From contig NZ_PVTS01000005.1 in NCBI RefSeq assembly GCF_003003035.1, positions 244,724 to 308,723 of the forward strand: a stretch of 64,000 nucleotides of DNA, in the 5' to 3' direction. The notes below the pieces were generated by a model. That model searched no databases, was not told the origin of the DNA, and saw nothing but the letters and a program-made list of their open reading frames with translations. The stretch is from Marinilabilia salmonicolor (GTDB lineage Bacteria; Bacteroidota; Bacteroidia; Bacteroidales; Marinilabiliaceae). Below, in pieces: positions 26,530 through 36,604 of the stretch (within the stretch, counting starts at the first letter, position 1; the number at the start of each line of letters is the position of its first letter). The translations under genes were made by a program, and so were the position numbers.

Positions 26530-27786
26530 ATGTCAATGGATCGGGTACTGGAAAAGAAAAAAGGAATTAAAAAAAAGCATATCTACATTGTTTTGGGATC
26601 AATGGTTTTTCTGTTTTTGTTGTATCAGATTATATGGGCCGATCACAGTTCGGTAATGCGTGTGGATAGAGAAAAAATCTCCTTTGGGACAGTAGAAAAA
26701 GGAATGTTTAATGATTACATCACAATTATCGGTCAGGTGGAACCTATTTCTACCATCTATCTGGATGCCATTGAAGGAGGAAGGGTGGTTGAGAAGATAA
26801 TCGAAGAAGGAGCTATGGTGAAGAAAGGGGATGTAATTTTAAAGCTGGAGAACCGGCAGCTTTACCAGACCATTCTCAACAGTGAAGCATCATTGGCAGA
26901 AAAAGAGAATTACCTGCGAAATACCCGCATCAGCTTTGAGGCTGAGATGATCCAATCGAAAAAGAGTCTGCTGGATAATCGTTTTCGTTTGCAGCGGAAA
27001 AAAAGGAATTATGAACAATCACAAATGTTGTACGAAGAAAAGCTGATTCCTCGTGAGGAGTTTCTGCAGGCTAAAGAGGATTATGAATATGAAGAGGGCC
27101 TGCTGGAAATTAACCATCTGAAAGCCCGGAATGACTCTATCATGCTTATGACCAATATGAAAACGCTGGATACAGATCTGCAGAAGATGCGTCAGATGCT
27201 CGGGCTGGTGCGCGAAAGACTGGATAATTTGGAAGTAAAATCCCCTGTTGACGGTCAGTTGGGAATGCTGGATGCCGAGATTGGCCAGTCCGTTTCTCAG
27301 GGGCAACGCATCGGGATGGTGCATGTATTGTCCGACTACAAGGTGGAAGCGAACGTGGATGAGCATTACATCGATAAGGTAAGGAGGGAATTGCCGGCTT
27401 CCATTGAGCGCAATGGGCAGGATTATAACCTGCATGTGAAAAAGGTTTATCCCGAAGTTCGTGACGGACAGTTTGAGATTGATCTGGTTTTTGATGGTTC
27501 AAAACCTGAAAATATCCGTACCGGTCAGACCTATCATTTGAAACTTCAGCTGGGACAAGCCACCGAAGCGGTCATGATTCCAAGAGGCGGATTTTTCCAA
27601 AGTACCGGCGGGCAGTGGGTGTTTGTGCTCAACGAATCGGGTACGGAAGCCGTGCGCCGCAATATTAAAATTGGAAAGCAAAATCCCCGTTATTATGAAG
27701 TGATTGAGGGGCTGGAGCCCGGGGAGCAGGTCATCACTTCGGGATATGAAATTTTTGGGGAGAATGAGCGGTTGGAGCTGAGGTAG
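26530..27786 (+). CDS. Periplasmic adaptor (HlyD/MacA-like) of ABC export system
   Basis: A 418-residue membrane fusion protein. One N-terminal transmembrane helix (about 20-38) is followed by a lipoyl-like half-motif (GGRVVEKIIEEGAMVKKGDV), a long alpha-helical hairpin (about 125-235, rich in charged residues), the returning lipoyl half (VKSPVDGQLGMLDAEIGQSV), a beta-barrel and a membrane-proximal domain ending GYEIFGENERLELR. It links an inner-membrane transporter to an outer-membrane channel; here the transporter is the MacB-like ATPase plus FtsX-type permeases that follow. No TolC homologue is in the window. First gene of the cluster. Confidence 0.87.
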   Translation: MSMDRVLEKKKGIKKKHIYIVLGSMVFLFLLYQIIWADHSSVMRVDREKISFGTVEKGMFNDYITIIGQVEPISTIYLDAIEGGRVVEKIIEEGAMVKKGDVILKLENRQLYQTILNSEASLAEKENYLRNTRISFEAEMIQSKKSLLDNRFRLQRKKRNYEQSQMLYEEKLIPREEFLQAKEDYEYEEGLLEINHLKARNDSIMLMTNMKTLDTDLQKMRQMLGLVRERLDNLEVKSPVDGQLGMLDAEIGQSVSQGQRIGMVHVLSDYKVEANVDEHYIDKVRRELPASIERNGQDYNLHVKKVYPEVRDGQFEIDLVFDGSKPENIRTGQTYHLKLQLGQATEAVMIPRGGFFQSTGGQWVFVLNESGTEAVRRNIKIGKQNPRYYEVIEGLEPGEQVITSGYEIFGENERLELR

Positions 27787-27898
27787 AGCAGAGTGCATGC
27801 AGCAGAGAGCATGGAGCGAAGAGCCAAGGGCAATATTCAGTGATTATAGAGATAAATTCATAAACTTGTACATATTGTTTAACCTCAAACCAATTATT

Positions 27899-28276
27899 AT
27901 GTCACAATTCAGGTTTATGAATCTGGAGATATGGAAAGACTCTATTGCTCTTAATGATAAGTTCTTTGATTTAGCCGAAGAAATAGGTAATGCAAGAAGT
28001 TATCGGTTTGCCGAACAATTGAGAGCAGCATCCCTGAGTATATCTAATAATATCGCAGAGGGATCCGGTTCTTTTTCGGATAAGGACTTTGCAAATTTTT
28101 TAAATATCGCCAGAAGATCTGTTTTTGAAACCGCCAATCTCGCTTTTGTCGCCAAACAACGAAAACATATTGATGATGATTGTCTGAATAAAATGCTAAA
28201 TGAATTGGATATCCTTAGCAGGAAGATATCCTGTTTTAGAAAGAGGATTTTAGAAACTATGAATAATAAACGTTGA
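27899..28276 (+). CDS. Four-helix-bundle protein (S23/IVP family)
   Basis: A 125-residue all-helical protein with the family pattern: FRFMNLEIWKDSIALNDKFF at the start, YRFAEQLRAASLSISNNIAEG in the middle (the SISNNIAEGSG motif is diagnostic), FLNIARRSVFETANLA, and a final long helix. The family was first seen as proteins encoded in intervening sequences of 23S rRNA genes, and its fold is shared with the Avd accessory proteins of diversity-generating retroelements; its function as a stand-alone gene is unknown. No reverse transcriptase is nearby. ATG 27899 is chosen over the upstream extension, which translates repeat DNA. It interrupts the adaptor-ATPase order and is flanked by degenerate repeats, so it looks inserted. 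Confidence 0.85.
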   Translation: MSQFRFMNLEIWKDSIALNDKFFDLAEEIGNARSYRFAEQLRAASLSISNNIAEGSGSFSDKDFANFLNIARRSVFETANLAFVAKQRKHIDDDCLNKMLNELDILSRKISCFRKRILETMNNKR

Positions 28277-28449
28277 GCAAAAAGTTAAAGTCAACCAGCA
28301 TTGAAAATGCCCTATGCACCAAGCTCTAAGCTCTATGCCTTGTAAATGAAACCACCTGAATAATAAATAAGGAGCAATAAACAAAGGGAAGTGAAAACAT
28401 GGGAGTCTGCCCATGCCCCATGTTCTTTGCTCCATGCAAATTTTTAATT

Positions 28450-29148
28450 ATGCTAAAAACAAGAAATCTATCCAAAGTATTCCGCACTGAAGAAATAGAG
28501 ACCAGTGCGCTGAACAATGTAAACCTGCATGTTCAGAAAGGAGAATTCCTGGCCATTATGGGCCCGTCGGGATGTGGCAAATCTACCTTGCTCAACATAC
28601 TGGGATTGCTGGATAATCCTTCAGGAGGGGAGTATTATTTCGACGGCAGCGAAGTGGGAGGTCTGAAAGAGCGCCAGCGAACCAGCATGCGAAAAGGAAA
28701 CATTGGCTTCGTGTTTCAGAGCTTTAATCTCATTGACGAACTCAATGTGTTCGAGAATGTGGAGTTACCGCTCATTTATCTGAAGATGAAAGCCAAAGAA
28801 AGGAAGCAGCGTGTGGAAGAAGTACTGGAACGCATGAAAATTGGCCACCGCAAAAAGCACTTTCCTCAACAGCTTTCAGGTGGTCAGCAGCAGCGCGTAG
28901 CCATAGCACGTGCCGTGGTTGCCAACCCCAAATTGATTCTTGCCGATGAGCCCACCGGTAACCTGGACTCCAAAAACGGTCTGGAAGTGATGAATCTGCT
29001 CACAGAACTCAACCGTGAAGGAACTACTATTGTGATGGTAACCCACTCACTACACGATTCGGAGTTTGCTCACCGGGTAGTCAATCTCTTCGATGGTCAG
29101 ATTATTACCGAAGAAGTGAAAAAGGAGTTGGGGGAGATGTTGCTTTAG
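28450..29148 (+). CDS. ABC transporter ATPase, MacB/LolD type
   Basis: A 232-residue ATPase with every motif: Walker [10 protein letters not shown] (38-46), Q-loop FVFQSFNLI, signature [14 protein letters not shown] (about 144), Walker [13 protein letters not shown] (about 165) and switch His in VTHS. The [21 protein letters not shown] start and the EPTGNLDS block place it with MacB/LolD/FtsE-type ATPases, which power mechanotransmission and not membrane crossing of the substrate. ATG 28450 gives the standard length; the frame upstream is repeat DNA. It serves the three following FtsX-like permeases. Confidence 0.95.
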   Translation: MLKTRNLSKVFRTEEIETSALNNVNLHVQKGEFLAIMGPSGCGKSTLLNILGLLDNPSGGEYYFDGSEVGGLKERQRTSMRKGNIGFVFQSFNLIDELNVFENVELPLIYLKMKAKERKQRVEEVLERMKIGHRKKHFPQQLSGGQQQRVAIARAVVANPKLILADEPTGNLDSKNGLEVMNLLTELNREGTTIVMVTHSLHDSEFAHRVVNLFDGQIITEEVKKELGEMLL

Positions 29149-29230
29149 AGCCGGGAGCATGGTGCAAAGGGCATGGCGAAAGATGACTCATCAGTTTATT
29201 AGTTCATGAATTATTAAAAAACGATCCAAG

Positions 29231-31561
29231 ATGAAAAATATATTGTTAACAATCAGGCGACTGAAGAAGAATAAAACGGCATCTCTTTTGGGGATTTCCG
29301 GACTTATCGTGGGACTGATATGTGTGATGTTTATCTTTTTCTGGATTGTCGATGAGGTAAGTTATGATCGTTTTCATGACAAAATTGATCGGATTTTTGT
29401 GGTTCATGCCTTTCTGGAAGGAGGTCAGGAAAAAGTAACCTTCGATGGATGTCCTCCGGCAGTAGGACCTGCAATCAGGGACGAATACCCGGAAATTAAG
29501 ACCATCAGCCGCTACCGGCCTCCATTTAATGAATACCTTCTGGAGTTTGGAAATTCCAAGTATATGGAGAAGGTGGCATTTGCCGATTACTCCTTGTTTG
29601 ATATTATGTCTTTTCCTTTTGTGACAGGTGGACGCGGCGAAGATGGTGTTAAAAACAAAGTAGTATTGACCCGTAGTACTGCTGAAAAGTTTTTTGGGAG
29701 TGAGAATCCTGTGGGCAGGATGATCGAATACAACAACAGCATCGATTTAATCGTGGTGGGGGTTATTGAAGACATTCCGGAGAACTCATCCATTCAGTTT
29801 TCTGCACTCATGCCTATGAGTAACTTATCCAACCTGTTTAACAGCGAAAACTATCTGAATACGTGGTACAATAACAGCTTTATTACTTTTGGACTTCTTA
29901 GAGAGCCGGAGGATTTCGAAAAAGTGGCATCTTCCATAACCAACAGGATTCAGGAAGAGATGCCTGAGTCAACCAATTACCTGAGAGCATATCAGTTTGC
30001 GAATGACTATCTTTATGAAAAAGACCATATCCGAAACATCCATATATTTTCGCTTATTGCTCTGATGGTGCTACTGGCTGCCACGCTCAACTTTATTAAT
30101 CTGAATACCGCCCGGTCACTTAAGCAGATTAAGGAAACCGGCCTGAGAAAGACGCTCGGCGCTACACGTCAGAGTCTTATCCGGATGATATATGCTGATA
30201 TCGCAATCATCTGTCTGGCTGCTTTTTTAATAGCCATAATCATTGTTGCAGCTGCATTGCCGGTATTTAATAGTTTTATTGGAAAGAACATCGACCCGTT
30301 TGTTATTTTTTCATGGGAACCACTTCTGGTTTTGGGATTGATTTATGTTGCAACTGTTTTTTTAGCAGGTAGTTATCCCTCGTTTTTCCTGACATCTTTC
30401 TCTCCTGCACGCACACTTCAATCTGGAAAAGAATCGGCCAGGAGTAAAGGACTTTTTCGAAACGTATTAATCACTGTCATTTTTCTCGTTTCGCTAATGT
30501 TGCTTAGTTCAACACTAATTATATCGAGACAAACTGCCTACCTGCAAAAGATGGATTTGGGGTTTGATAAGGAGCAGGTTTTTTACATCCCATTGGAAGG
30601 AAAACTCAAAGACCGATATCAGGTTTTTAAGAAAGAAGTGAAGAGAATAACAAATGTTGAAGAAGCAGCTGTAATGTCCTATCTGCCGTTTAGGATAGGT
30701 AACAACGGGGAAGGCTGGAACTGGGCAGGAAAAGATCCGGAATTTAAACCTTTGGTTACTGATTGGCGCGTGGATGAAGATATGATGGCAACCATTGGTG
30801 TTGAAATGAAAGAAGGAACTTTCTTCAGGACACCAGATCAGGAGGGAGTGATAATCAATGAAGCCTTTGCCAATCTTATTGGCTGGGATAGTTTTGAAGG
30901 AAAATCTCTGGAAGCTTACGGGGCAACCTTCCGGGTCTTAGGGGTAATGAAAAATATCCACTTCAACTCGTTCTCTGAAGAAATTCAACCGCTTGCGCTT
31001 AAAACACTCAGCGATGAATGGTCCATTAATTATCTGGTGATTAGAGCCGGGGGAGGTGATATTCAGAACACATTAAGTCAGATCCGCGATGTTGGAAGAA
31101 AAATTGAACCGGACATTCCCATGGACTATGGATTTTTTGATGAGGAGATGAACAGCATTTTGGCACCTGAAAGAAACCTGAAAGTTTTGGTATGGACCTT
31201 TTCCGTTTTTTCTGTCATAGTACTTGTGTTGGGACTTCTTGGGGTTATCATGTTTATGGCCGAGCAGAGGACTAAAGAAATTGGTATCCGCAAGAGTATG
31301 GGAGAGCCTGTTACAAGTATTGTTGGCCGTTTGATTAAGCCTTTTCTGATAACCGGACTTGCCGGGTTTGCGGTCGCCATTCCTCTGTCATGGGTTTTAA
31401 TGAACAGGTGGCTTCAGGGATTTGCTTATCGAATTGATGTGAGTATCTGGATATTTATGCTGGCAGGTTTGCTTATTCTTTTTGTTGCTATAGTAACTGT
31501 GATATTTCAAAGTGTGAATGCAGCGAATCGCAACCCGGTGGAGGCATTGCGATACGAGTAG
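29231..31561 (+). CDS. FtsX/MacB-type ABC permease, paralogue 1
   Basis: A 776-residue permease built from two FtsX-like halves. There is a transmembrane helix near the N-terminus (about 18-40), a periplasmic MacB-PCD domain, three helices around 280-395, a further helix at about 410-430, a second periplasmic domain, and three helices at about 655-765. The sequence KETGLRKTLGATRQSLI after the first bundle and KEIGIRKSMGEPVTSIV after the second are the conserved cytoplasmic elbow motifs. It ends NRNPVEALRYE. Such duplicated permeases pair with LolD/MacB ATPases and adaptors to export antimicrobial peptides or lipids. It lies 82 bp after the ATPase gene. Confidence 0.9.
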   Translation: MKNILLTIRRLKKNKTASLLGISGLIVGLICVMFIFFWIVDEVSYDRFHDKIDRIFVVHAFLEGGQEKVTFDGCPPAVGPAIRDEYPEIKTISRYRPPFNEYLLEFGNSKYMEKVAFADYSLFDIMSFPFVTGGRGEDGVKNKVVLTRSTAEKFFGSENPVGRMIEYNNSIDLIVVGVIEDIPENSSIQFSALMPMSNLSNLFNSENYLNTWYNNSFITFGLLREPEDFEKVASSITNRIQEEMPESTNYLRAYQFANDYLYEKDHIRNIHIFSLIALMVLLAATLNFINLNTARSLKQIKETGLRKTLGATRQSLIRMIYADIAIICLAAFLIAIIIVAAALPVFNSFIGKNIDPFVIFSWEPLLVLGLIYVATVFLAGSYPSFFLTSFSPARTLQSGKESARSKGLFRNVLITVIFLVSLMLLSSTLIISRQTAYLQKMDLGFDKEQVFYIPLEGKLKDRYQVFKKEVKRITNVEEAAVMSYLPFRIGNNGEGWNWAGKDPEFKPLVTDWRVDEDMMATIGVEMKEGTFFRTPDQEGVIINEAFANLIGWDSFEGKSLEAYGATFRVLGVMKNIHFNSFSEEIQPLALKTLSDEWSINYLVIRAGGGDIQNTLSQIRDVGRKIEPDIPMDYGFFDEEMNSILAPERNLKVLVWTFSVFSVIVLVLGLLGVIMFMAEQRTKEIGIRKSMGEPVTSIVGRLIKPFLITGLAGFAVAIPLSWVLMNRWLQGFAYRIDVSIWIFMLAGLLILFVAIVTVIFQSVNAANRNPVEALRYE

Positions 31562-31575
31562 AAAATTTTTAGTCT

Positions 31576-33966
31576 ATGAATTTAATTAATATCCGATCTA
31601 CGATTAATCATTTAAGAAAGAATAGATTTCATGCACTGCTGAATATTTTCGGTCTTGCCGTAGGGTTGTTATTCTTTTCACATATAGTCGTTTACCTTGG
31701 TTATGAGAAGGGTTTTGATACCTTTTGGCCCGATCATGAGCGCATCTATCGTGTAAATTACGATATTACCCAGGCGGGCGAAGAGGTCCTTCATTCCACT
31801 AAAACACCACGAGGTCTTTTCAGAGTTATTCAGGAGGATATTCCGGAGGTGGAATATGCAGGAATTGGTTATATAGAGCAGGTGTTGGTCAGATATGAGG
31901 ATAGATATTACAGTGATCAGCCCGATTTGTGGGTGGAGGGCGATTTTGTAGATGTTTTTGGATTGGAAATGATGCGGGGCAGGGCCATACTCAATCGTCC
32001 CAATACCTGTGTGATTTCTGAATCAAAAGCAAAAGAAATATTTGGAAATGAAGAGCCCATCGGTAAGGTATTGTTTGTGAATCAGGGGATGCGTCATGAG
32101 ATTACAGGAATTTTCGAGGATTTGCCTGCCAATTCTCACATCCACTTTGATTACTTTATGCCGATACGAACCTGGGTGAGTATGGGTGAGCTTGATGAAA
32201 GAGGAGGTTTTGATGGTGCCCACTGGTGGACTTACCTGAAGGTAAAAGAGGGAGTGCCCGCAAAACAGATCGAAACATCACTTGATGCAATTGTAGAAAA
32301 GTATTTCAATCATCTGCCACGTCAAAACCGGGTAGGAAAGCTTACACTTCAGTCGCTTTCTGATATTCATTACAGCACCAAACGTGGGGGTGAACTGGGA
32401 GTGAGTACCCGAAAAATAACCATAGATGCTTTGATGCTGATTGCGGCTCTCATTTTGATTGTTGTATGGATGAACTATATAAATCTATCGACCGCTTTGT
32501 CGCGAAAGCGATTGAACGTTTTTGCAATTTTCAGAAAGTTGGGAGCCGGGAAAAAAGAGTTGTTTGTTATCGCCCTTACCGAAAGTGTTATTATCAACCT
32601 GGGTGCTATTGCTTTGGGCGGAGTACTCTTTTTTATTACCCGTGGAGTCTTTGATCGGATGCTGGGCGTTCCTTTCAAAAACAGTGTTATTGACTATGGT
32701 GCAATTACTCTGTCGATTACAGGATTAATTGCGGTTGGTATTGTCGTTACGGCTGTTATCAGTGCCATCCCCATGTTAAAAGTCAACCCTGCACTTCAGC
32801 AACAACGGAAAATCATGAAAAACAGTGGTTCACAATGGCTGGTTGCGCTGCAGTTTTTTATGTCCGTTTTTCTGGTAATCAGTTCGATTACGGTTTCCAG
32901 ACAAATACATTTTATGCAAAATTCTGAACTGGGAGTTAATTTGGATCAGGTTGTTGTTATCAACGGGACTGCTTCTACGCATGGAGATCCCCTTCGCAGA
33001 GAGAACTTTATCATGTTCCGCGATGAGGCTGTTCAAATACCGGGTATCACCAGCGGAACTGCAAGTTGGAATGTGCCGGGACAACCTGTTCGATTCAGTA
33101 GCAATGACCTTTCCAGGCCAGAAGCACAAAGTGATTTGAAAAGCCAGGTCGCCGTAAGTCAGATCGATGATGGGTTTATTGATACTTATGGGCTGAATTT
33201 GTTGGCAGGCCGCAATTTTGAACAACCTTTTCGCAACGATTCAAATAATGTAATTGTAAGTGAGAGCATCATTCATTTGTTGGATTATAACTCTCCTGAA
33301 GAGGCGGTGAACAGACAGGTCAGATTGGCTGGCCAATTATACACTATCAAGGGAGTTGTTAATGATTTTCACCATGAAGGATTAAAAAAGCCTGCTTATC
33401 CCATAGTGTTTACTCATGTACACCCCTGGGAATTTGGGTTTTATTCCTTCCGGTTAAGTGGTGATGTGCATGATTTACTATCCCGGTTGGAGCATCTCTG
33501 GAATCGGCATTACCCCAACGATCCTATGGATTACTTTTTTAGTAGTGACAATTTTAACAGGCAATACAACGACGAGAAACGTCTGAGTATGATTCTGGCG
33601 GCCTTTACACTTTTTACCATAATTGTAGCTTCCCTCGGGTTGTTTGGTCTGGTTAGTTTTTTTGCACAGCAACGTACCAGAGAGATTGGCATTCGAAAAG
33701 TGAACGGAGCTACGGTTATCGATATCATTAAGCTGGTATTCGGTTTTTTTATCAGATATGAGATTGTCGCCTTTTTATTGGCTGTCCCCATGGCTTGGTG
33801 GGCTATGAATGGTTGGTTGCAAGGGTTTGCCTATCATATTACCATTAGTTGGTGGATTTTTCTGCTTACAGGTCTTATTGCCTTGCTGGTAACAATTGTG
33901 TCGGTGTGGTGGCAAAGCTATAAAGCGGCTATAAAGAATCCGGTGGAGGCTTTGAGGTATGAGTAA
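31576..33966 (+). CDS. FtsX/MacB-type ABC permease, paralogue 2
   Basis: A 796-residue protein of the same duplicated build as its neighbours, with the first helix at about 17-38, the elbow motif FAIFRKLGAGKKELF and the second REIGIRKVNGATVIDII, and the C-terminal IKNPVEALRYE. It starts 14 bp after the stop of paralogue 1. The three paralogues are clearly homologous along their whole length but have diverged in the periplasmic domains, which suggests different partners or a hetero-oligomeric complex. Confidence 0.9.
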   Translation: MNLINIRSTINHLRKNRFHALLNIFGLAVGLLFFSHIVVYLGYEKGFDTFWPDHERIYRVNYDITQAGEEVLHSTKTPRGLFRVIQEDIPEVEYAGIGYIEQVLVRYEDRYYSDQPDLWVEGDFVDVFGLEMMRGRAILNRPNTCVISESKAKEIFGNEEPIGKVLFVNQGMRHEITGIFEDLPANSHIHFDYFMPIRTWVSMGELDERGGFDGAHWWTYLKVKEGVPAKQIETSLDAIVEKYFNHLPRQNRVGKLTLQSLSDIHYSTKRGGELGVSTRKITIDALMLIAALILIVVWMNYINLSTALSRKRLNVFAIFRKLGAGKKELFVIALTESVIINLGAIALGGVLFFITRGVFDRMLGVPFKNSVIDYGAITLSITGLIAVGIVVTAVISAIPMLKVNPALQQQRKIMKNSGSQWLVALQFFMSVFLVISSITVSRQIHFMQNSELGVNLDQVVVINGTASTHGDPLRRENFIMFRDEAVQIPGITSGTASWNVPGQPVRFSSNDLSRPEAQSDLKSQVAVSQIDDGFIDTYGLNLLAGRNFEQPFRNDSNNVIVSESIIHLLDYNSPEEAVNRQVRLAGQLYTIKGVVNDFHHEGLKKPAYPIVFTHVHPWEFGFYSFRLSGDVHDLLSRLEHLWNRHYPNDPMDYFFSSDNFNRQYNDEKRLSMILAAFTLFTIIVASLGLFGLVSFFAQQRTREIGIRKVNGATVIDIIKLVFGFFIRYEIVAFLLAVPMAWWAMNGWLQGFAYHITISWWIFLLTGLIALLVTIVSVWWQSYKAAIKNPVEALRYE

Positions 33967-34130
33967 AAACGCAGAGGGTAGTGAGTGGAGTGAATGGTGG
34001 AAGGGTTAAATGGTGAGCCCTGTAATTATTTTCTCAATAACTCATTCCTTCATTGATATGTAGTATGATGGTTCTGAAAAATTGAAATTAAAAGTTATAT
34101 GAATTTTTAATCATCATCTAAACGAGCGCC

Positions 34131-36488
34131 ATGTTAAACTTAAAACTAGCCATCCGACACTTGCTGAAAGAAAAGTTCTTTGTAACGGTCAATCTTATTG
34201 GTTTGACAGTGGCCCTGGCAGTGGCCTTGGTGATTATTTCTTTTGTAGGATATCATTATTCGTATGATAGGGATGTAGTGGGTTACGATAAAGTCTATCG
34301 TATTATAAGCAGAATTAACAACGGAACATTCTGGGCTTCTACTTTTTCTGCTTTTGACAAAGCGTTGGAAGATCAACCTGAAATTGAGTCTTATACCACC
34401 TTCTATAAAAACGATGAGCAATTTGATTTGCTGAATGGAGACCGTGTGGTAAGGATCAAAGAGCCGGTTTATGGGGATCGTCGTTTTATGGAGTTCTTTG
34501 GAATTGAACTGAAATCCGGTGATGTTTCTTTTTTAGAAGAGCCCAATACGGTATTGTTGAGCCAACAGGCTGCCGCGAATTTGTTTGGGGATACTGATCC
34601 ATTGGGTAAAATGGTGGAGCTGAAATACAATGCGCAGGATCAGGCGCAGAACAGAAGTTGCCGGGTGGTAGGTGTCATCAGCAAGGATCAGGAGAACTCT
34701 CACCTGAAATACGATATGATCTTATCGAAGTATGGGCATTATGAACAAACTCTGAATCATATCGATGGGATGAAGGTTTATGGTGCTTACGTATATCTGA
34801 GACTTTATGAAAATGCTGATCCTGTTGTTTTATCGGATAAATTTAATTCACTTCTCGAACCTTTCATTGGAGATGCTCATGGACCACCTCTTGAGGCTTT
34901 TGAGTCTAAGTTGCAGCCACTCAGTGAAGTTCATTTCACTCCGGGACTTATCAGAGATATTTCATTGGGCGTAAGGCAGTCGCATTTGGATATTTTGTTG
35001 ATAGTGGGTGTTCTTTTGTTTCTGACAGCCTTGTTTAATTTTTTGGTTATGGATGTCACTATCCGGGATACCAATCTGAAACAGTCGCACATTATGCAAA
35101 TTATGGGTAGTTCCCGTACCCGTATCTGGTTGTATCATCTTTGGAGAGTCGTTCTTCTTGTTCTTATTGGAGGAACTCTTGCAGTGATGGTTGTAAAATT
35201 ATTGCGTGAATTAATAAGTGGTCTGTTTACCGGATGGTCGATTGATTTTGGTGATTCCGGTTTTTGGTTGGTTGTTATAGGTTTGTCTGCATGCATTGTA
35301 TTGGTGTCGGGACTTAGCGATTTGAGAAATGTGTTTAAGAAGTCAGTACTATCGGGGAGCAGATTGAACAGCTCAGTACCTTTGTTGTTGTTTCAGTTTT
35401 CCATAGTCGCCGGGCTGATTGCATTTGGATTATTGTTGAACAAACAACTAAATTTTATTCGTGAGAAGGATCTTGGCTTCAATCCTGAAAACATCGCTGT
35501 GGTAAGAGTATCGGGGCCGCGTAACGAGAAAATAAATGTGCTCAAAGAGGAAGTACTTAAACTGCCTGGTGTTAAGAGTGCAGCAACGGCTCAGCATTAT
35601 CCCGGTTTTCGGCTTCAGGATCTGAATCTTGAACTGGGCAATCAGAACTATCCTTTCAAGTTTGCAATGGTTGATCCTGATGCTATAAATACGTTGGATA
35701 TTAAAGTTGAAGAGGTTTTTAGTGAAAATCAGGAGTTTTCTATTTTTATTAATGAATCATTTTATATTGCACTTCTAAAATCGTTTGCTCAAGAAGACAT
35801 CGTGGCGGGAAACTTTCCTGGTTCAGAAGACGATTCTCCTGAGAAGATAGATTTTTTCGTTAGTGGGGTCGTGGATGATTTTCACTATAATTCTCTTTAC
35901 GATGAGGTTGGTAACTTTGCCTTTTTTGTGCAAAGTCCCAAAGACCATCATTATCGTTTTTTATTGGTAAAATACGAAGAAGGTCGGGCTTTGGAAGTCA
36001 TGGAGGGCATTGATAAAACTTTCTCCATAATCTATCCCGGACCTGCTTTTGAACCCGTTTTTCTTGATGAGCAATTGAGGTCCCAATATGAGTCTGAAGA
36101 ACGGTTGTTGTCCGTAACCGGTTGGTTTGCTATCATAGCCGTGCTTATAGCTGTTACCGGACTTTTTGCTTACTCAAGTTATTTGGTACGGCGCCGCACC
36201 AAAGAAATAGGGATTCGGAAGGTGAATGGAGCTCTGGTTTCTGAGGTGATTGTTTTGCTGAACAAAGGTTTGCTGAAATGGGTGGCTGTGTCGTTTCTCC
36301 TGGCTATTCCATTTGCCTTGTGGGGCATGCATGAGTGGTTGAAGAGTTTTGCATATCACACGGCTGTGAGTTGGTGGATTTTTGCTGCTACCGGGCTGAT
36401 AGTTTTTGCAGTGGCCGCTATTACCGTAAGCTGGAATTGCTGGCGGGCTGCAATCAGGAATCCCGTGGAGGCCTTGAGGTATGAATAA
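34131..36488 (+). CDS. FtsX/MacB-type ABC permease, paralogue 3
   Basis: A 785-residue duplicated FtsX-type permease ending AIRNPVEALRYE. The helices are at about 20-42, 285-400, 415-435 and 670-775; the second elbow KEIGIRKVNGALVSEVI is intact, while the first (SHIMQIMGSSRTRIWLY) is more diverged than in its paralogues. A 164-bp gap separates it from paralogue 2, larger than the other spacings in the cluster, so a separate promoter is possible though none was recognised. Confidence 0.89.
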   Translation: MLNLKLAIRHLLKEKFFVTVNLIGLTVALAVALVIISFVGYHYSYDRDVVGYDKVYRIISRINNGTFWASTFSAFDKALEDQPEIESYTTFYKNDEQFDLLNGDRVVRIKEPVYGDRRFMEFFGIELKSGDVSFLEEPNTVLLSQQAAANLFGDTDPLGKMVELKYNAQDQAQNRSCRVVGVISKDQENSHLKYDMILSKYGHYEQTLNHIDGMKVYGAYVYLRLYENADPVVLSDKFNSLLEPFIGDAHGPPLEAFESKLQPLSEVHFTPGLIRDISLGVRQSHLDILLIVGVLLFLTALFNFLVMDVTIRDTNLKQSHIMQIMGSSRTRIWLYHLWRVVLLVLIGGTLAVMVVKLLRELISGLFTGWSIDFGDSGFWLVVIGLSACIVLVSGLSDLRNVFKKSVLSGSRLNSSVPLLLFQFSIVAGLIAFGLLLNKQLNFIREKDLGFNPENIAVVRVSGPRNEKINVLKEEVLKLPGVKSAATAQHYPGFRLQDLNLELGNQNYPFKFAMVDPDAINTLDIKVEEVFSENQEFSIFINESFYIALLKSFAQEDIVAGNFPGSEDDSPEKIDFFVSGVVDDFHYNSLYDEVGNFAFFVQSPKDHHYRFLLVKYEEGRALEVMEGIDKTFSIIYPGPAFEPVFLDEQLRSQYESEERLLSVTGWFAIIAVLIAVTGLFAYSSYLVRRRTKEIGIRKVNGALVSEVIVLLNKGLLKWVAVSFLLAIPFALWGMHEWLKSFAYHTAVSWWIFAATGLIVFAVAAITVSWNCWRAAIRNPVEALRYE

Positions 36489-36604
36489 TAGCCAACCTCA
36501 ATGGCTATGTTGTATTTTGACAGGAATTTTTTCTTCTCCAGAACCTGTAACAATTCAAGTTGTAACAACGTCGCATTACTATTCAATACTCAAAACTCAA
36601 TATC

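Noticed and set aside
26300..26530. Possible sigma-54 promoter upstream of the adaptor gene
   Set aside because: The best GG/GC pairs found had wrong spacing (9 or fewer bases between them).
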